Part shown: positions 49,610 to 61,075 of the stretch, one piece after another
How the letters are laid out: each line of letters starts with the position of its first letter
How positions within the stretch are numbered: position 1 is the stretch's first letter
From: Cherax quadricarinatus
Taxonomy: Eukaryota; Arthropoda; Malacostraca; Decapoda; Parastacidae
Assembly (NCBI RefSeq): GCF_038502225.1
Contig: NC_091298.1
Coordinates: forward strand, 43,167,583 to 43,231,582
Direction: 5' to 3'
Length of the DNA stretch: 64,000 bases
Notes under the pieces: generated by a model
Database searches by the model: none
Told to the model about the DNA's origin: nothing
What the model saw: the letters and a program-made list of their open reading frames with translations, nothing else
Translations under genes and position numbers: made by a program

Positions 49610-50440
49610 TAACATGGTTCATATCTGGCTCACTGAGTGATGGTGGATTCAATACATCTGGCTCAATGACTGGCAATGGTGAAAACTTGGCTCAACAGCC
49701 TATACTGGTGAATACCTGGCTCACTGGATGATGGTTATCACCACCTGGCTCACTGGATGATGGTTATCACCACCTGGCTCACTGGATGATGGTTATCACC
49801 ACCTGGCTCACTGGATGATGGTTGTCACCACCTGGCTCACTGGGTGGGGTGGTGATGGGTAACTGGTTATATGGGTTCTGGTAGCGGACAGCTGGCTCAT
49901 CAAGTGATGGTAGTGGACATCTGGATCACAGGGATGTGGGGGAGGTGGGTATCTGAGGATGTGGGCGGTGGCAGTGGACACCTGCTTCACTATGTGGTGG
50001 TACTGGACACCTGCTTCACTATGTGGTGGCAGTGGACCACTGCTTCACTATGTGGTGGCAGTGGACACCTGCTTCACTATGTGGTGGCAGTGGACACATG
50101 CTACACTACGTGGTGGTACTGGACACCTACTACACTATGTGGTGACAGTGGACACCTGCTTCACTATGTTGTGGCAGTGGACACATGCTACACTACGTGG
50201 TGGTACTGGACACGTGCTTCACTATGTTGTGGCAGTGGACACCTGCTACATTACGTGGTGGCAGTGAACACCTGCTTCACTATGTAGTGGCAGTTGACAC
50301 GTGCTACACTACGTGGTGGTACTGGACACGTGCTTCACTATGTGGTGGCAGTGGACAACTGACTAAGTTAGTAGTGGTAGCATACACCTGCATCACCAGT
50401 TGTGGCAGTAAACATTTGGCTTACCAGGAAGTGAACATTT
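49610..50440. repeat. 29-bp minisatellite with two variant domains
   Basis: Five near-identical 29-bp units (starting CTGGCTCACTGGATGATGG) lie at 49716-49860, and about 13 units of a related 29-bp variant (CTGCTTCACTATGTGGTGG) at 49983-50370, with degenerate copies between and around. The array begins about 100 bp upstream of the receptor-like start codon. Open frames across it (Trp/Thr/Tyr-rich repeats) are not proteins. Confidence 0.9.
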
Positions 50441-50569
50441 GATCCGCTTGTTCAATATTGACCGTCCATTCACTTGAGAAAGATGATTAATGTTTCCAAG
50501 GTAATGAGTGCAAAGTAATGACTTTTATCGACAGGTAAGAATTATACACATATAAAATTATAACACACG

Positions 50570-50955
50570 GAGGTAGGATAACCCTGAAAAGAAGAAACAC
50601 TTTCACCATTACTTTATCACCGTCTTGTCAAAGGCACGCCGATATACCAGCTCGGTTGCCCATCCAACCTGTAATATTTTCACTGATGCTTCAGACTTAA
50701 AGTGACATTTATTAAGTCCCTTAATAAATGTCACCCTGATTCCACTCCAAGAGTGCATCAATTCTTAAAAACTTCTTGCCTCCACTCACTTTTATCACGT
50801 TCACATATGCCTGTTGGATGTTTAAGTCCATTGCTTACAAAACCTTTAACTCTTTCCCTCCAACCTCTCACAGGACGACCCCAACCCTGCCTCCCCTACA
50901 CAGTAGAATTATGCATTCTCCACCTCATGATATCTTGCAACCATCCTCTCCAAAT
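50570..50955 (-). pseudogene. RTE-like LINE copy R10, diverged 3' end
   Basis: The minus strand reads, in order, GGTTGGAGGGAAAGAGTT, an ACATCCAACAGGCATATGTG stretch, GTGGAGGCAAGAAGTTTTTA and the 3' UTR ending in the GTGAAAGTGTTTCTTCTTTT region, all recognisable against the family consensus but with ~25-30% change. Confidence 0.75.
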
Positions 50956-50956
50956 A

Positions 50957-51040
50957 TCCATGATTATTATTATCAAAACTAAGCGCTACTTCCACGAGGG
51001 TCATACAGCACTGCAGGGTAGTGAGTGTGAACTTGATCTG
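50957..51040 (-). mobile_element. SINE S1-related copy
   Basis: On the minus strand: CACTACCCTGCAGTGCTGTA, TGACCCTCGTGGAAGTAGCG, CTTAGTTTTGATAATAATAA. This is the family's GTTTAGCGCTT...GATTATAATAAT tail with a different head. No duplication found. Confidence 0.5.
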
Positions 51041-51152
51041 AAACTAACAATGGTAGAGAGCATGACGGAGGTAGAGTTTGTAAGGGCTGTGAGGTGTGCT
51101 AAAGAAAATATTATCAAAGGATGTGTAATAAATTTGTTGCTGTCAAAAAGTC
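51041..51152. other. Short unique segment
   Basis: The frame ending at 51160 reads KLTMVESMTEVEFVRAVRCA, which shows no recognised family. It runs into the minisatellite. Confidence 0.3.
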
Positions 51153-52146
51153 AGAGGTAGTCTGTGTCAGAGGTGGGGCCGTCAGCGAGGAGGGAAGATA
51201 AAGAGGTAGTCTGTGTCAGAGGTGGGGCCGTCAGCGAGGAGGGAAGATAAAGAGGTAGTCTGTGTCAGAGGTGGGGCCGTCAGCGAGGAGGGAAGATAAA
51301 GAGGTAGTCTGTGTCAGAGGTGTGTCAGAGGTGGGGCCGTCAGCGAGGAGGGAAGATAAAGAGGTAGTCTGTGTCAGAGGTGGGGCCGTCAGCGAGGAGG
51401 GAAGATAAAGAGGTAGTCTGTGTCAGAGGTGAGGCCGTCAGCGAGGAGGGAAGATAAAGAGGTAGTCTGTGTCAGAGGTGAGGCCGTCAGCGAGGAGGGA
51501 AGATAAAGAGGTAGTCTGTGTCAGAGGTGAGGCCGTCAGCGAGGAGGGAAGATAAAGAGGTAGTCTGTGTCAGAGGTGAGGCCGTCAGCGAGGAGGGAAG
51601 ATAAAGAGGTAGTCTGTGTCAGAGGTGGGGCCGTCAGCGAGGAGGGAAGATAAAGAGGTTGTCTGTGTCAGAGGTGGGGCCGTCAGCGAGGAGGGAAGAT
51701 AAAGAGGTAGTCTGTGTCAGAGGTGGGGCCGTCAGCGAGGAGGGAAGATAAAGAGGTAGTCTGTGTCAGAGGTGGGGCCGTCAGCGAGGAGGGAAGATAA
51801 AGAGGTAGTCTGTGTCAGAGGTGAGGCCGTCAGCGAGGAGGGAAGATAAAGAGGTAGTCTGTGTCAGAGGTGGGGCCGTCAGCGAGGAGGGAAGATAAAG
51901 AGGTAGTCTGTGTCAGAGGTGGGGCCGTCAGCGAGGAGGGAAGATAAAGAGGTATTCTGTGTCAGAGGTGGGGCCGTCAGCGAGGAGGGAAGATAAAGAG
52001 GTAGTCTGTGTCAGAGGTGGGGCCGTCAGCGAGGAGGGAAGATAAAGAGGTAGTCTGTGTCAGAGGTGAGGCCGTCAGCGAGGAGGGAAGATAAAGAGGT
52101 AGTCTGTGTCAGAGGTGGGGCCGTCAGCGAGGAGGGAAGATACAGA
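51153..52146. repeat. 49-bp minisatellite, about 20 units
   Basis: The unit starts AGAGGTAGTCTGTGTCAGAG and ends GAGGGAAGATAA. GGGG/GAGG is the main variant position. One unit (near 51310) carries an extra GTGTCAGAG. Very homogeneous, hence recently amplified. Confidence 0.97.
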
Positions 52147-52440
52147 GGTGCTCTGTAGCTTGATCACTAGTGCATTCAGCTCAAGCACTGAGGTCCCGGG
52201 ATCGAATCCCTGGTATGGCTGGAAAACATTAGCACGCGTTTCCATAAGACACCTGCTGCCCCTGTTCGCCCATCAGTAAAAATGGATAATTGCGTTTTAG
52301 TCGAATGGTGTGGGTTGCATCCTGGGAGAAAATTGACCTAATTTGCCGAAAATGTTCTGCATGGCAAAGGGCTTTCTATGTAGTAGAATGCCACTGATGC
52401 CAGCTAGACATGTATACATTGTACTAGTGCTGCATCAGGT
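52147..52440 (+). mobile_element. tRNA-headed SINE (family S2)
   Basis: A tRNA-like head (CTCTGTAGCTTGATCACTAG as A box region, GGATCGAATCCC as B box) is followed by a conserved body (CGTTTCCATAAGACACCTGC, CATCCTGGGAGAAAATTGAC, TTGCCGAAAATGTTCTGCAT) and a tail near 52410. No loop-complete tRNA can be drawn. The tail region is also part of the outer inverted repeat with 60.96-61.08 kb. Confidence 0.75.
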
Positions 52441-52628
52441 TAGACATTTTGGATCACTATGAAACACAAGAGATGTTCTTCCACCATAGTTCCTAAGAGA
52501 GGGTTAAGGGTAATACCATTATGTATTGTACAGGTGCTTAATTATATGTATGTTTTGCCGCCGAAGTGGCTAGTTTATTGTGCACCTGAGATACATCCCG
52601 TGGAAGGAAGCGCGAGAGCTTCCTTCCT

Positions 52629-52640
<12 letters not shown>
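52405..52640 (+). repeat. Outer inverted repeat, left arm
   Basis: From about TACATTGTACTAGTGCTGCA to the GAAGGAAGCGCGAGAGCTTC end, this is the reverse complement of 60955-61075 joined to 56655-56727. It bounds the large inverted duplication that holds the two Penelope-like elements. Confidence 0.85.
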
Positions 52641-52705
<65 letters not shown>

Positions 52706-52717
52706 ACACACACACAC

Positions 52718-52793
<76 letters not shown>
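52629..52793. repeat. (AC)n followed by (TA)n
   Basis: AC repeats to ~52720, then TA to 52793. The mirrored order (TA then TGTGTG) occurs at 56449-56655, in keeping with the inverted duplication. Confidence 0.97.
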
Positions 52794-52795
<2 letters not shown>

Positions 52796-52860
52796 ATAAG
52801 ATCACAGTAAACAGGTGATTTCAAAATATGCAAAACAACCACTCTGAAAGAATAGAGAAA

Positions 52861-52897
52861 TTCCAAGCGCTTTCGTGACTACTCACATTATCAAGGA
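52861..52897 (-). ncRNA. Hammerhead-like motif (left palindrome arm)
   Basis: Minus strand order: TTCC (stem I), TTGATAA, T, GTGA-GTAG-TCAC (stem II hairpin), GAAA, GCGCTT, GGAA (stem I closes). The layout is that of a type I hammerhead with a minimal, self-complementary stem III. The core TTGATAA replaces CTGATGA. Penelope-like elements are known to carry such ribozymes. Confidence 0.45.
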
Positions 52898-52910
52898 ACT
52901 ATGAACATAG

Positions 52911-52948
52911 TTCCTTGATAATGTGAGTAGTCACGAAAGCGCTTGGAA
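52911..52948 (+). ncRNA. Hammerhead-like motif (right palindrome arm)
   Basis: Same motif as at 52861-52897 on the opposite strand, identical in sequence: TTCC, TTGATAA, GTGA/TCAC hairpin, GAAA, GCGCTT, GGAA. Confidence 0.45.
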
Positions 52949-52976
52949 TTTCTCTATTCTTTCAGAGTGGTTGTTT

Positions 52977-54405
<1,429 letters not shown>

Positions 54406-55340
54406 ATAGGGCTCAAAATATCAGCAAGCCATTTGGATAATTTATGTGAAACTTATCCTATTGTAGGCAAAATTTCCAACTTCAATGTTAAAAACAACAT
54501 AGATTTAGTTGATAAATTAAGCTCCTTGACTGACTTAAATGATTTTAACATGGCTAGTTTTGATGTTACTTCCTTGTTTACGAAAGTTCCTGTTGATGAC
54601 TTATTAAGTTTCTTATCTGAAAAACTCGTTAATTATGATTTACTATTGCCAGTTCCTACTATCATTAAACTTATTAAACTTTGCATTGTTGATGCAAAAT
54701 TTGTATTTAATGATAAGTTTTACACTCAAAAGTTTGGTATGGCAATGGGAAATCCTCTCTCACCTGTTCTTAGTAACCTATACATGGAATTTTTTGAAAC
54801 AAGGTTGCTTAACACAATCCTCCCTAAAAGAGCTAAATGGTTCAGATATGTTGATGATATTTTGTGTCTTATGCCCAAAAATGTAGATATACACCATTTC
54901 CTTGGAAAATTAAATAGCTTAGCCTATTCTATAAACTTTTCTGTTGAGTTTGAAGAAAATAACTCATTGCCTTTTCTAGATGTTTTAATTATTAAGGGTA
55001 ATAATGAATTCAAATTTAAAATTTACAGAAAACCTACAAATAACTGTTCCTATGTCCACTATTATTCTTCGCTCAAGATAGAGTTAAACTGTCTGTTTTC
55101 TCATCAATGTTTTTGAGAGCTTTACGAATTTGTAGTCCAGAGTTCATAGATGAGGAAATATCTAAAATTTATGAAATAGGTAATGATTTGAAATACCCAA
55201 GAAACGTAACTGATAAATCTTTTAAAGTTGCTAGAAATACTTTTTACAATCCAAAAAGGGACAACCAGCCTTATTCAACTAAAAATATGTTGGTTCTCCC
55301 TCACCATAAAAACTTGGTTGATATGCCTTCTCTTCTTAAG

Positions 55341-55755
55341 ACTTTTAATATTGATGAGATTAAGACACATGTGCAACATCTGGGTATCTTTATTGTAGAC
55401 GTTTCGCCATCCAGTGGCTTTATGAATACAAATTCTAGGACATAACTTGAAGACAGTAGAACTATGTACAGAAGATGAGGTAATCAGTCCCTCAACCTAG
55501 GGGTAGGTGCGAAGAGCACCAGCACTTTCAGAATCTCCACGACTATGGTGCTCTTCGCACCTACCCCTAGGTTGAGGGACTGATTACCTCATCTTCTGTA
55601 CATAGTTCTACTGTCTTCAAGTTATGTCCTAGAATTTGTATTGATAAAGCCACTGGATGGCGAAACGTCTACAATAAAGATACCCAGATGTTGCACATGT
55701 GTCTTAATCTCATCTTGTCGGTATTATATACCATTCGTACACAACTTTTAATATT
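55341..55755. mobile_element. Fold-back insertion (55353-55743) with 12-bp target duplication
   Basis: ACTTTTAATATT at 55341-55352 and 55744-55755 flanks a 391-bp insert. It consists of two 168-bp arms (55353-55520 and 55547-55714), nearly perfect inverted repeats around a 26-nt loop, plus a 29-nt tail. The other Penelope copy (53.8 kb) has the empty site. Each arm carries a hammerhead-like core. Confidence 0.93.
55634..55676 (+). ncRNA. Second hammerhead-like motif (fold-back, right arm)
   Basis: Order: TTTGTA (stem I), TTGATAA, A, GCCA-CTGGA-TGGC (stem II), GAAA, CGTC, TACAAT (stem I closes). It differs in all stem sequences from the motif at 52.9 kb but has the same altered core. In the left arm (55391-55434, minus) the core is TTCATAA, expected to be inactive. 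Confidence 0.4.
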
Positions 55756-56173
55756 AAAGTTGTATTCAAAAATCTTGATACAGTAAAAAAAACTTTTGAT
55801 AAAGAATTCCCCCCGAAATGCTGATGGATGTGTCTATAAGATTCCTTGTAAAATTTGCGATAAAGTTTATTACGGTCAAACTGGTAGTAAAAATCTCGAA
55901 CTAAGATTAAAACAACATAAATATAGCATTAGAACTGGACAAGATTCCAATGCTCTATTTATTCATGTGAGAGATTTTAACCATCTAATTGATTTTCAAA
56001 AAGTTGAGAAAGTTCTATCAAGCAAGTCTATGTTCGACAGGAATATAATTGAATCTTGTTTCATAAAAAGCAGTTTTGACAATAATATGAATATTTCCTT
56101 TGGTTTATATAAATTATATCCATTTATAATTAACAGAATTTGGGAAGAATTTAATAATACATTGGACAAATAA

Positions 56174-56654
<481 letters not shown>

Positions 56655-56655
<1 letters not shown>

Positions 56656-56727
56656 GAAGGAAGCTCTCGGGCTTCTTTCCACGGGATGTATATCGGGTAC
56701 ACAATAAACTAGCTGCTTCGGCGGCAA
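56655..56727 (-). repeat. Outer inverted repeat, right arm, part 1
   Basis: GGAAGGAAGCTCTCGGGCTT to CGGCGGCAAAACATACAT is complementary to 52545-52640. The arm is interrupted here by the CR1 insertion and resumes at 60955. Confidence 0.85.
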
Positions 56728-56867
56728 AACATACATATAAGAACATAAGAACATAAGAATGTAGGAACACTGCAGAAGGCCTACTGGCCCATACGAGGCA
56801 GGTCCTTATCAAAACGACATCTACCTAAAGCTACTCAAGAAATAACTCCCGTACCCCTTGACACCAA
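56728..56867 (-). other. CR1 3' UTR and octamer-type tail
   Basis: On the minus strand the 3' UTR ends in GGCCTTCTGCAGTGTTCC followed by repeats of TTATGTTC, the short terminal repeat typical of CR1/L2 elements in place of poly(A). Confidence 0.85.
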
Positions 56868-59831
56868 TCAAACCCAGCCCCTCCCACTCATATATTTGTC
56901 CAGTCTCTTCTTAAAGCTACCCAAGGTCCTAACCTCTATCACCCCACTGGGAAGACTGTTCCACGCATCTACAACTCTGTTAGAAAACCAGTTCTTACCT
57001 ATGTCATTTCTAAATCTAAATTTATCCAACTTAAATCCATTATTCCTGGTTCTTACCTGGTTCGACACCCTCAGTACTTTATTAATGTCTCCCTTGTTTA
57101 TGCCCGTCATCCACTTATACACTTCAATGATATCTCCCCTCATTCTACGCCTCTCCAGAGAGTGGAGATTTAAGGCTTTAAGTCTATCTTCATACGGGAG
57201 GTTCCTTACACAGTAAATCATTTTAGTCATTCTTCTCTGTATGTTCTCTAATGAGTCTATGTCCATCCTGTAGTAAGGGGACCAAAACTGAGCAGCATAA
57301 TCTAAATGAGGCCTCACCAGTGATGTATAGAGCTGTAAAATAACTTTTGGACTTCTGTTACTTATACTTCTTGAGATAAATCCAAGTAATCTGTTGGCCT
57401 TGTTGCGCACACTGAGGCACTGCTGTCTTGGCTTTAGATTTCTGCTTACCATGACTCCCAAGTCTTTTTCACATTCTGTATGACCAAGCTCTACTTCACC
57501 TAGATTATAGCTACGAGGGTTATTTTCATTACCAAGGGCAAGTACCTTACACTTATCCACATTAAACTTCATCTGCCATTTCTCAGACCAAGACATTAAT
57601 TTGTTCAAATCGTCCTGGAGTTCATTGATATCCTCCTCAGAGTGAATTATACGGCCTATCTTTGTATCATCAGCAAACTTACTCATGTCACTAGTAATCC
57701 CTTCATCAAGGTCATTAATGTAAATTATGAACAAGAGAGGGCCTAAAACTGATCCTTGTGGAACGCCACTAGTGACTAATCCCCATTCAGATTTCACTCC
57801 ATTAATGGTAACTCTCTGCTTTCTATTGGTAAGCCATGCCTCAATCCATGCTAGTACTTTACCTCCTATACCATGAGCTGCCACTTTTCTTAAGAGTCTC
57901 TTGTGAGGTACTCTGTCGAAGGCTTTACTAAAATCCAAATAAACAATATCATATTCCTTATCACTGTCAACTGCCTCAAATGTTCTATTGAAGAACGTCA
58001 GTAAGTTTGTCAGGCAGGAACGACCTCTCGTGAATCCATGCTGAGATTCATTTATCAAGTTATGCTCTTCAAGGTGACTTCTGATAATGTCAGCTATAAT
58101 TGATTCTAATAACTTGCCCACTATAGATGTCAGGCTTATTGGACGGTAATTTGAAGGAGTGGACTTATCCCCTGATTTGAATATAGGAACCACATTAGCC
58201 ATCTTCCACATCTCTGGCACAACACTGGTAAGGATGGACGCATTGAATACACTCGTTAATGGCTGACTAAGCTCCATCTTGCATTCCTTAAGTACCCTTG
58301 AAAACAACTCATCGGGTCCCGGGGACTTATTTTGTTTCAGTTTGTCTATCTGTTTAATAACCATGTCCCTCGTGACAGTAATATTAGTTAACTTAAATTC
58401 ATCAGGAACTAAATAATTGTTAATTACTGGAATCTCATTTACATCTTCCTGTGTGAAAACTGACAAAAAATAGTCATTAAATAAGGAACACATTTCCAGT
58501 TCATTATCCGTCAGCTGTCCATTCCCAGATTTCAGAGGTCCTACTTTTTCCTTCACCTTCGTCCTATACACTTGAAAGAACCCCTTTGGATTAGTCTTTG
58601 ATTCATTAGCGACTCTAATTTCATAGTCACGTTTAGCCTTTCTAATCGCCTTTTTTACTTCTCTTTTAAGCTGAACATATTGGTCAGTAAGGTTAACCTC
58701 TCCTCTTCTGATGCGCCTATAAATTCCCCTTTTCTCCCCTAATAGATGCTTTAGCCTCCTGTTAACCCATTTGGGATCGTTATTATTAGACCTAATTTCT
58801 CTCTGGGGAATGTATATACTCTGGGCACTGTGTACATTATTAAGAAAACAATCATAAAAGCAGATCCCTTCATATTCATAAGTATGATTATCGTCAATAA
58901 AATCATTAGCTAGATAACCCCAATCAAGATTAGACAGATGTTCCCTAAGTCCATTATAATCGGCAGAACGAAAATCGGGGATTTTTACTGTATTATCATT
59001 ATTCTTGCATTCCCAATTAATGCTAAAGGTGATGGATTTGTGATCACTTGCGCCAAGCTCTTCAGTGATCTCCAGATTATTCACGAGTGTTTCCTTATTT
59101 GACAAGACTAGGTCTAGCAAATTATTACCCCTGGTAGGTTCAGTTACACTCTGTTTCAGAAAACAGTCCTGAACTGTTTCCATGAAGTCACTGGACTCTA
59201 GATTACCTGTCAAAGAATTCCAGTCAATTTGGCTAAAGTTAAAGTCCCCTACTATGACTATGTTACTGTGTACAGAAGCCCTAACAATTTCGTCCCAAAG
59301 AAGTCTCCCTCTATCGTGATCCAAGCCTGGAGGTCGGTATATTACACCTAGAATTAGTTTTTCTTGACCCTCCACGAACTCTACCCAAACAGACTCTGTT
59401 ACTGCTTCATCTATTTTTATACCTGTTTTTATGCAACAATTAATATTTTCTCGAACATACAATGCAACTCCTCCCCCCTTCCCATTACATCTATCCACAT
59501 TGAATAACTTAAATCCCTGAATATTACACTCAGCAGTCATATCCCGACTCTTTAAATCATACCACGTTTCAGTTAATGCAATGATATCAAAGTTCCCAGC
59601 ACATGCTACCAAACGTAGTTCATTAATTTTATTTCTTGCACTTCGACTGTTAGCATAAAATACCATCATATGTTTTTTCTTCTGCACATTTTTCCTATTC
59701 ATCTTTGTTTTTACACAATTTCTGAAATTATCATTACCCAGAGTTACTACATGACAGTTACTATTAAGATTCTTAATATCAGAGCATAAGTCAATATATC
59801 CATACTCATTATTAATCATTTCTAAACCCAT
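56868..59831 (-). CDS. CR1 LINE ORF2: endonuclease-reverse transcriptase, intact
   Basis: 987 codons without a stop. APE endonuclease: YANSRSARN (Asn ~61), LTETW (Glu 88), GVIYRPPG (~162-169), GDFN (195-198), LLDLVLSN (~238-245) and ASDHKS (261-266), i.e. all catalytic positions. RT: VVPIFKSGDKSTPSNYRPIS (~547), IVYLDFSKAFDRVPHKRL (motif A, Asp 633), GVPQGSVLGPLLFIIYINDL (motif B, ~689) and FADDTKI (motif C, 719-725). The C-terminal region has HLDYAAQFWSPY, YEDRLKALNLHSLERRRMRG and NWFSNRVVDAWNSLPSGV, as in CR1/L2 pol. The start follows the ORF1 stop by only 14 nt, suggesting re-initiation. The protein copies element RNA at a nick it makes in nuclear DNA. It is the youngest-looking mobile gene here and may be functional. 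Confidence 0.93.
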   Translation of the reverse strand: MGLEMINNEYGYIDLCSDIKNLNSNCHVVTLGNDNFRNCVKTKMNRKNVQKKKHMMVFYANSRSARNKINELRLVACAGNFDIIALTETWYDLKSRDMTAECNIQGFKLFNVDRCNGKGGGVALYVRENINCCIKTGIKIDEAVTESVWVEFVEGQEKLILGVIYRPPGLDHDRGRLLWDEIVRASVHSNIVIVGDFNFSQIDWNSLTGNLESSDFMETVQDCFLKQSVTEPTRGNNLLDLVLSNKETLVNNLEITEELGASDHKSITFSINWECKNNDNTVKIPDFRSADYNGLREHLSNLDWGYLANDFIDDNHTYEYEGICFYDCFLNNVHSAQSIYIPQREIRSNNNDPKWVNRRLKHLLGEKRGIYRRIRRGEVNLTDQYVQLKREVKKAIRKAKRDYEIRVANESKTNPKGFFQVYRTKVKEKVGPLKSGNGQLTDNELEMCSLFNDYFLSVFTQEDVNEIPVINNYLVPDEFKLTNITVTRDMVIKQIDKLKQNKSPGPDELFSRVLKECKMELSQPLTSVFNASILTSVVPEMWKMANVVPIFKSGDKSTPSNYRPISLTSIVGKLLESIIADIIRSHLEEHNLINESQHGFTRGRSCLTNLLTFFNRTFEAVDSDKEYDIVYLDFSKAFDRVPHKRLLRKVAAHGIGGKVLAWIEAWLTNRKQRVTINGVKSEWGLVTSGVPQGSVLGPLLFIIYINDLDEGITSDMSKFADDTKIGRIIHSEEDINELQDDLNKLMSWSEKWQMKFNVDKCKVLALGNENNPRSYNLGEVELGHTECEKDLGVMVSRNLKPRQQCLSVRNKANRLLGFISRSISNRSPKVILQLYTSLVRPHLDYAAQFWSPYYRMDIDSLENIQRRMTKMIYCVRNLPYEDRLKALNLHSLERRRMRGDIIEVYKWMTGINKGDINKVLRVSNQVRTRNNGFKLDKFRFRNDIGKNWFSNRVVDAWNSLPSGVIEVRTLGSFKKRLDKYMSGRGWV

Positions 59832-59845
59832 ACCTCTAACTAATC

Positions 59846-60681
59846 CTAGTTTAAAGTCCTAACAACCCCCTCAACTGAGTTAGCAAGAAAACCCACACCT
59901 GCCCTGGATAAGTGAACCCCATCCCTGGCATACATGTCGTTTCGGCCATAGAAGTTGTCCCAGTTGTCAATGAATGGTACTGCATTATCCTTACAGTGTT
60001 TATCCAGCCAACAATTAATACCAATTGCTCTGGACAACCATTCATTACCAACACCTCTTCTTGGCAAAATGCCACATATAACAGGGCGCCCCCCCTTCTT
60101 CCTAATCATGTCTATAGCTGTCCTGAACTTTCTAACTAAATCCTCACTTCTACGCTTGCCTACATCATTGCCTCCAGCACTGAGGCAAATAATAGGATTG
60201 ATCCCATTACCGTTCATGATGTTGTCAAGCCGGCTAACAATGTCCTCCATCCCAGCCCCAGGAAAGCATACCTTTTGTCTCCTACTCCTGTCCTTCAAGC
60301 AGAATGCCCTATCCATGTATCTAACCTGGCTATCTCCAACAACAACAATATTCTTACCTTCCTTGTTGTCGTTCGTCGTGACGATCCCAGTAGTAGACTC
60401 ACATTCGTCGGGTAGCACCGAGAATGCGTTGGAGGTTTCCACGGGAGTTTCCACAGCAGTCTCTTCTTCATCGTTTCTGGCTTTCCATTCGTCTTCTTGA
60501 TCGTCAACTTCGTCGTCCCCTGCTGTCCAGCCACTGACCACGATCCCTTCTTGACCTGAGGACTCGAAACAGGAGGACTACTACGAATCCTCTTGTTTTC
60601 CTCGGTCAATCGCCGTATCTCCATCTTCGCTGCCCTCAATTCTTCCTTAAGTTGCTGGTAAAGTTGCTCGATGGAGGGCAT
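59846..60681 (-). pseudogene. CR1 LINE ORF1: coiled coil + SGNH esterase (one frameshift)
   Basis: Starting at 60681, MPSIEQLYQQLKEELRAAKM continues as a short coiled coil (to about residue 32), then SSPPVSSPQVKKGSW. A single-base shift near 60545 moves to the frame that runs to TAG at 59846: an acidic linker, then IVVVGDSQVRYMD (block I, catalytic Ser), CLSAGGNDVG (block III) and ARDGVHLS (block V, Asp and His). These are the SGNH-hydrolase blocks found in ORF1 of many CR1 elements. The protein is thought to bind RNA or lipid during retrotransposition. Apart from that one shift the gene looks whole. Confidence 0.88.
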
Positions 60682-60954
60682 CTTGGTTCAGTCCACGGGA
60701 GCAAACAAGACACTTCTTCACAGAGTTAAGTATAGGTCAGCACTCAAAGTATAGGTCACCACTCAAGAGCACACAACAAGAGCCAGCCTCAGGTGTCAGG
60801 ATGACCTTCACTAGCAAGAGTTGTTTGGATGGTCTTCACTAGGATGGTGTCACCCTTCCTAATTGATATCGACAATTTTATTAAACAGACTCATAAGCAA
60901 ACACTAGTATATAGTTGACAGCAAATGTTTAGGTCAAGGGATCTTGATCGCTTG
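60682..60954 (-). other. CR1 5' UTR
   Basis: About 270 bp upstream of ORF1 with near-repeats of AAGTATAGGTCA(G/C)CACTCAA. The exact 5' end is between about 60870 and 60950, where the sequence of the interrupted outer repeat resumes. No TATA-type promoter needed or seen. Confidence 0.6.
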
Positions 60955-61075
60955 TACAATACATAATGGTATTACCCTTAACCCTCTCTTAGGAACTATG
61001 GTGGAAGAACATCTCTTGTGTTTCATAGTGATCCAAAATGTCTAACCTGATGCAGCACTATTACAATGTATAACA
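60955..61075 (-). repeat. Outer inverted repeat, right arm, part 2
   Basis: GTACAATACATAATGGTATT, CTTAGGAACTATGGTGGAAG and CTAACCTGATGCAGCACTAT are complementary to 52410-52540. Together with 56655-56727 it completes the arm split by the CR1. Confidence 0.87.

Larger units (their letters stand above)
54406..56173 (+). pseudogene. Penelope-like element, forward copy (RT + GIY-YIG)
   Basis: The RT frame (to 55116) includes FDVTSLFTKVPVDDLL (motif A, ~54557), GMAMGNPLSPVLSNLYMEFF (motif B, ~54736), FRYVDDILCLM (motif C, ~54842) and SLPFLDVLIIKG. A frameshift near 55070 passes to PEFIDEEISKIYEIGNDLKY and NPKRDNQPYSTKN. A 391-bp fold-back insertion (55353-55743) splits the linker. The last frame (55796-56173) is a GIY-YIG endonuclease: DGCVYKIPCKICDKVYYGQT, LRLKQHKYSI and an E in NIIESCFI. 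RT followed by GIY-YIG is diagnostic of endonuclease-positive Penelope-like elements, which reverse transcribe at the nick made by that nuclease. Confidence 0.92.

Noticed and set aside
49871..50442. Trp/Tyr/Thr-rich ORFs of 85-138 codons
   Set aside because: They are reading frames through a 29-bp minisatellite; the period is not a multiple of three and all three frames are open by the same repeat.
51153..52146. CRISPR-like array
   Set aside because: Units are contiguous with no spacers; this is a minisatellite in eukaryotic DNA.
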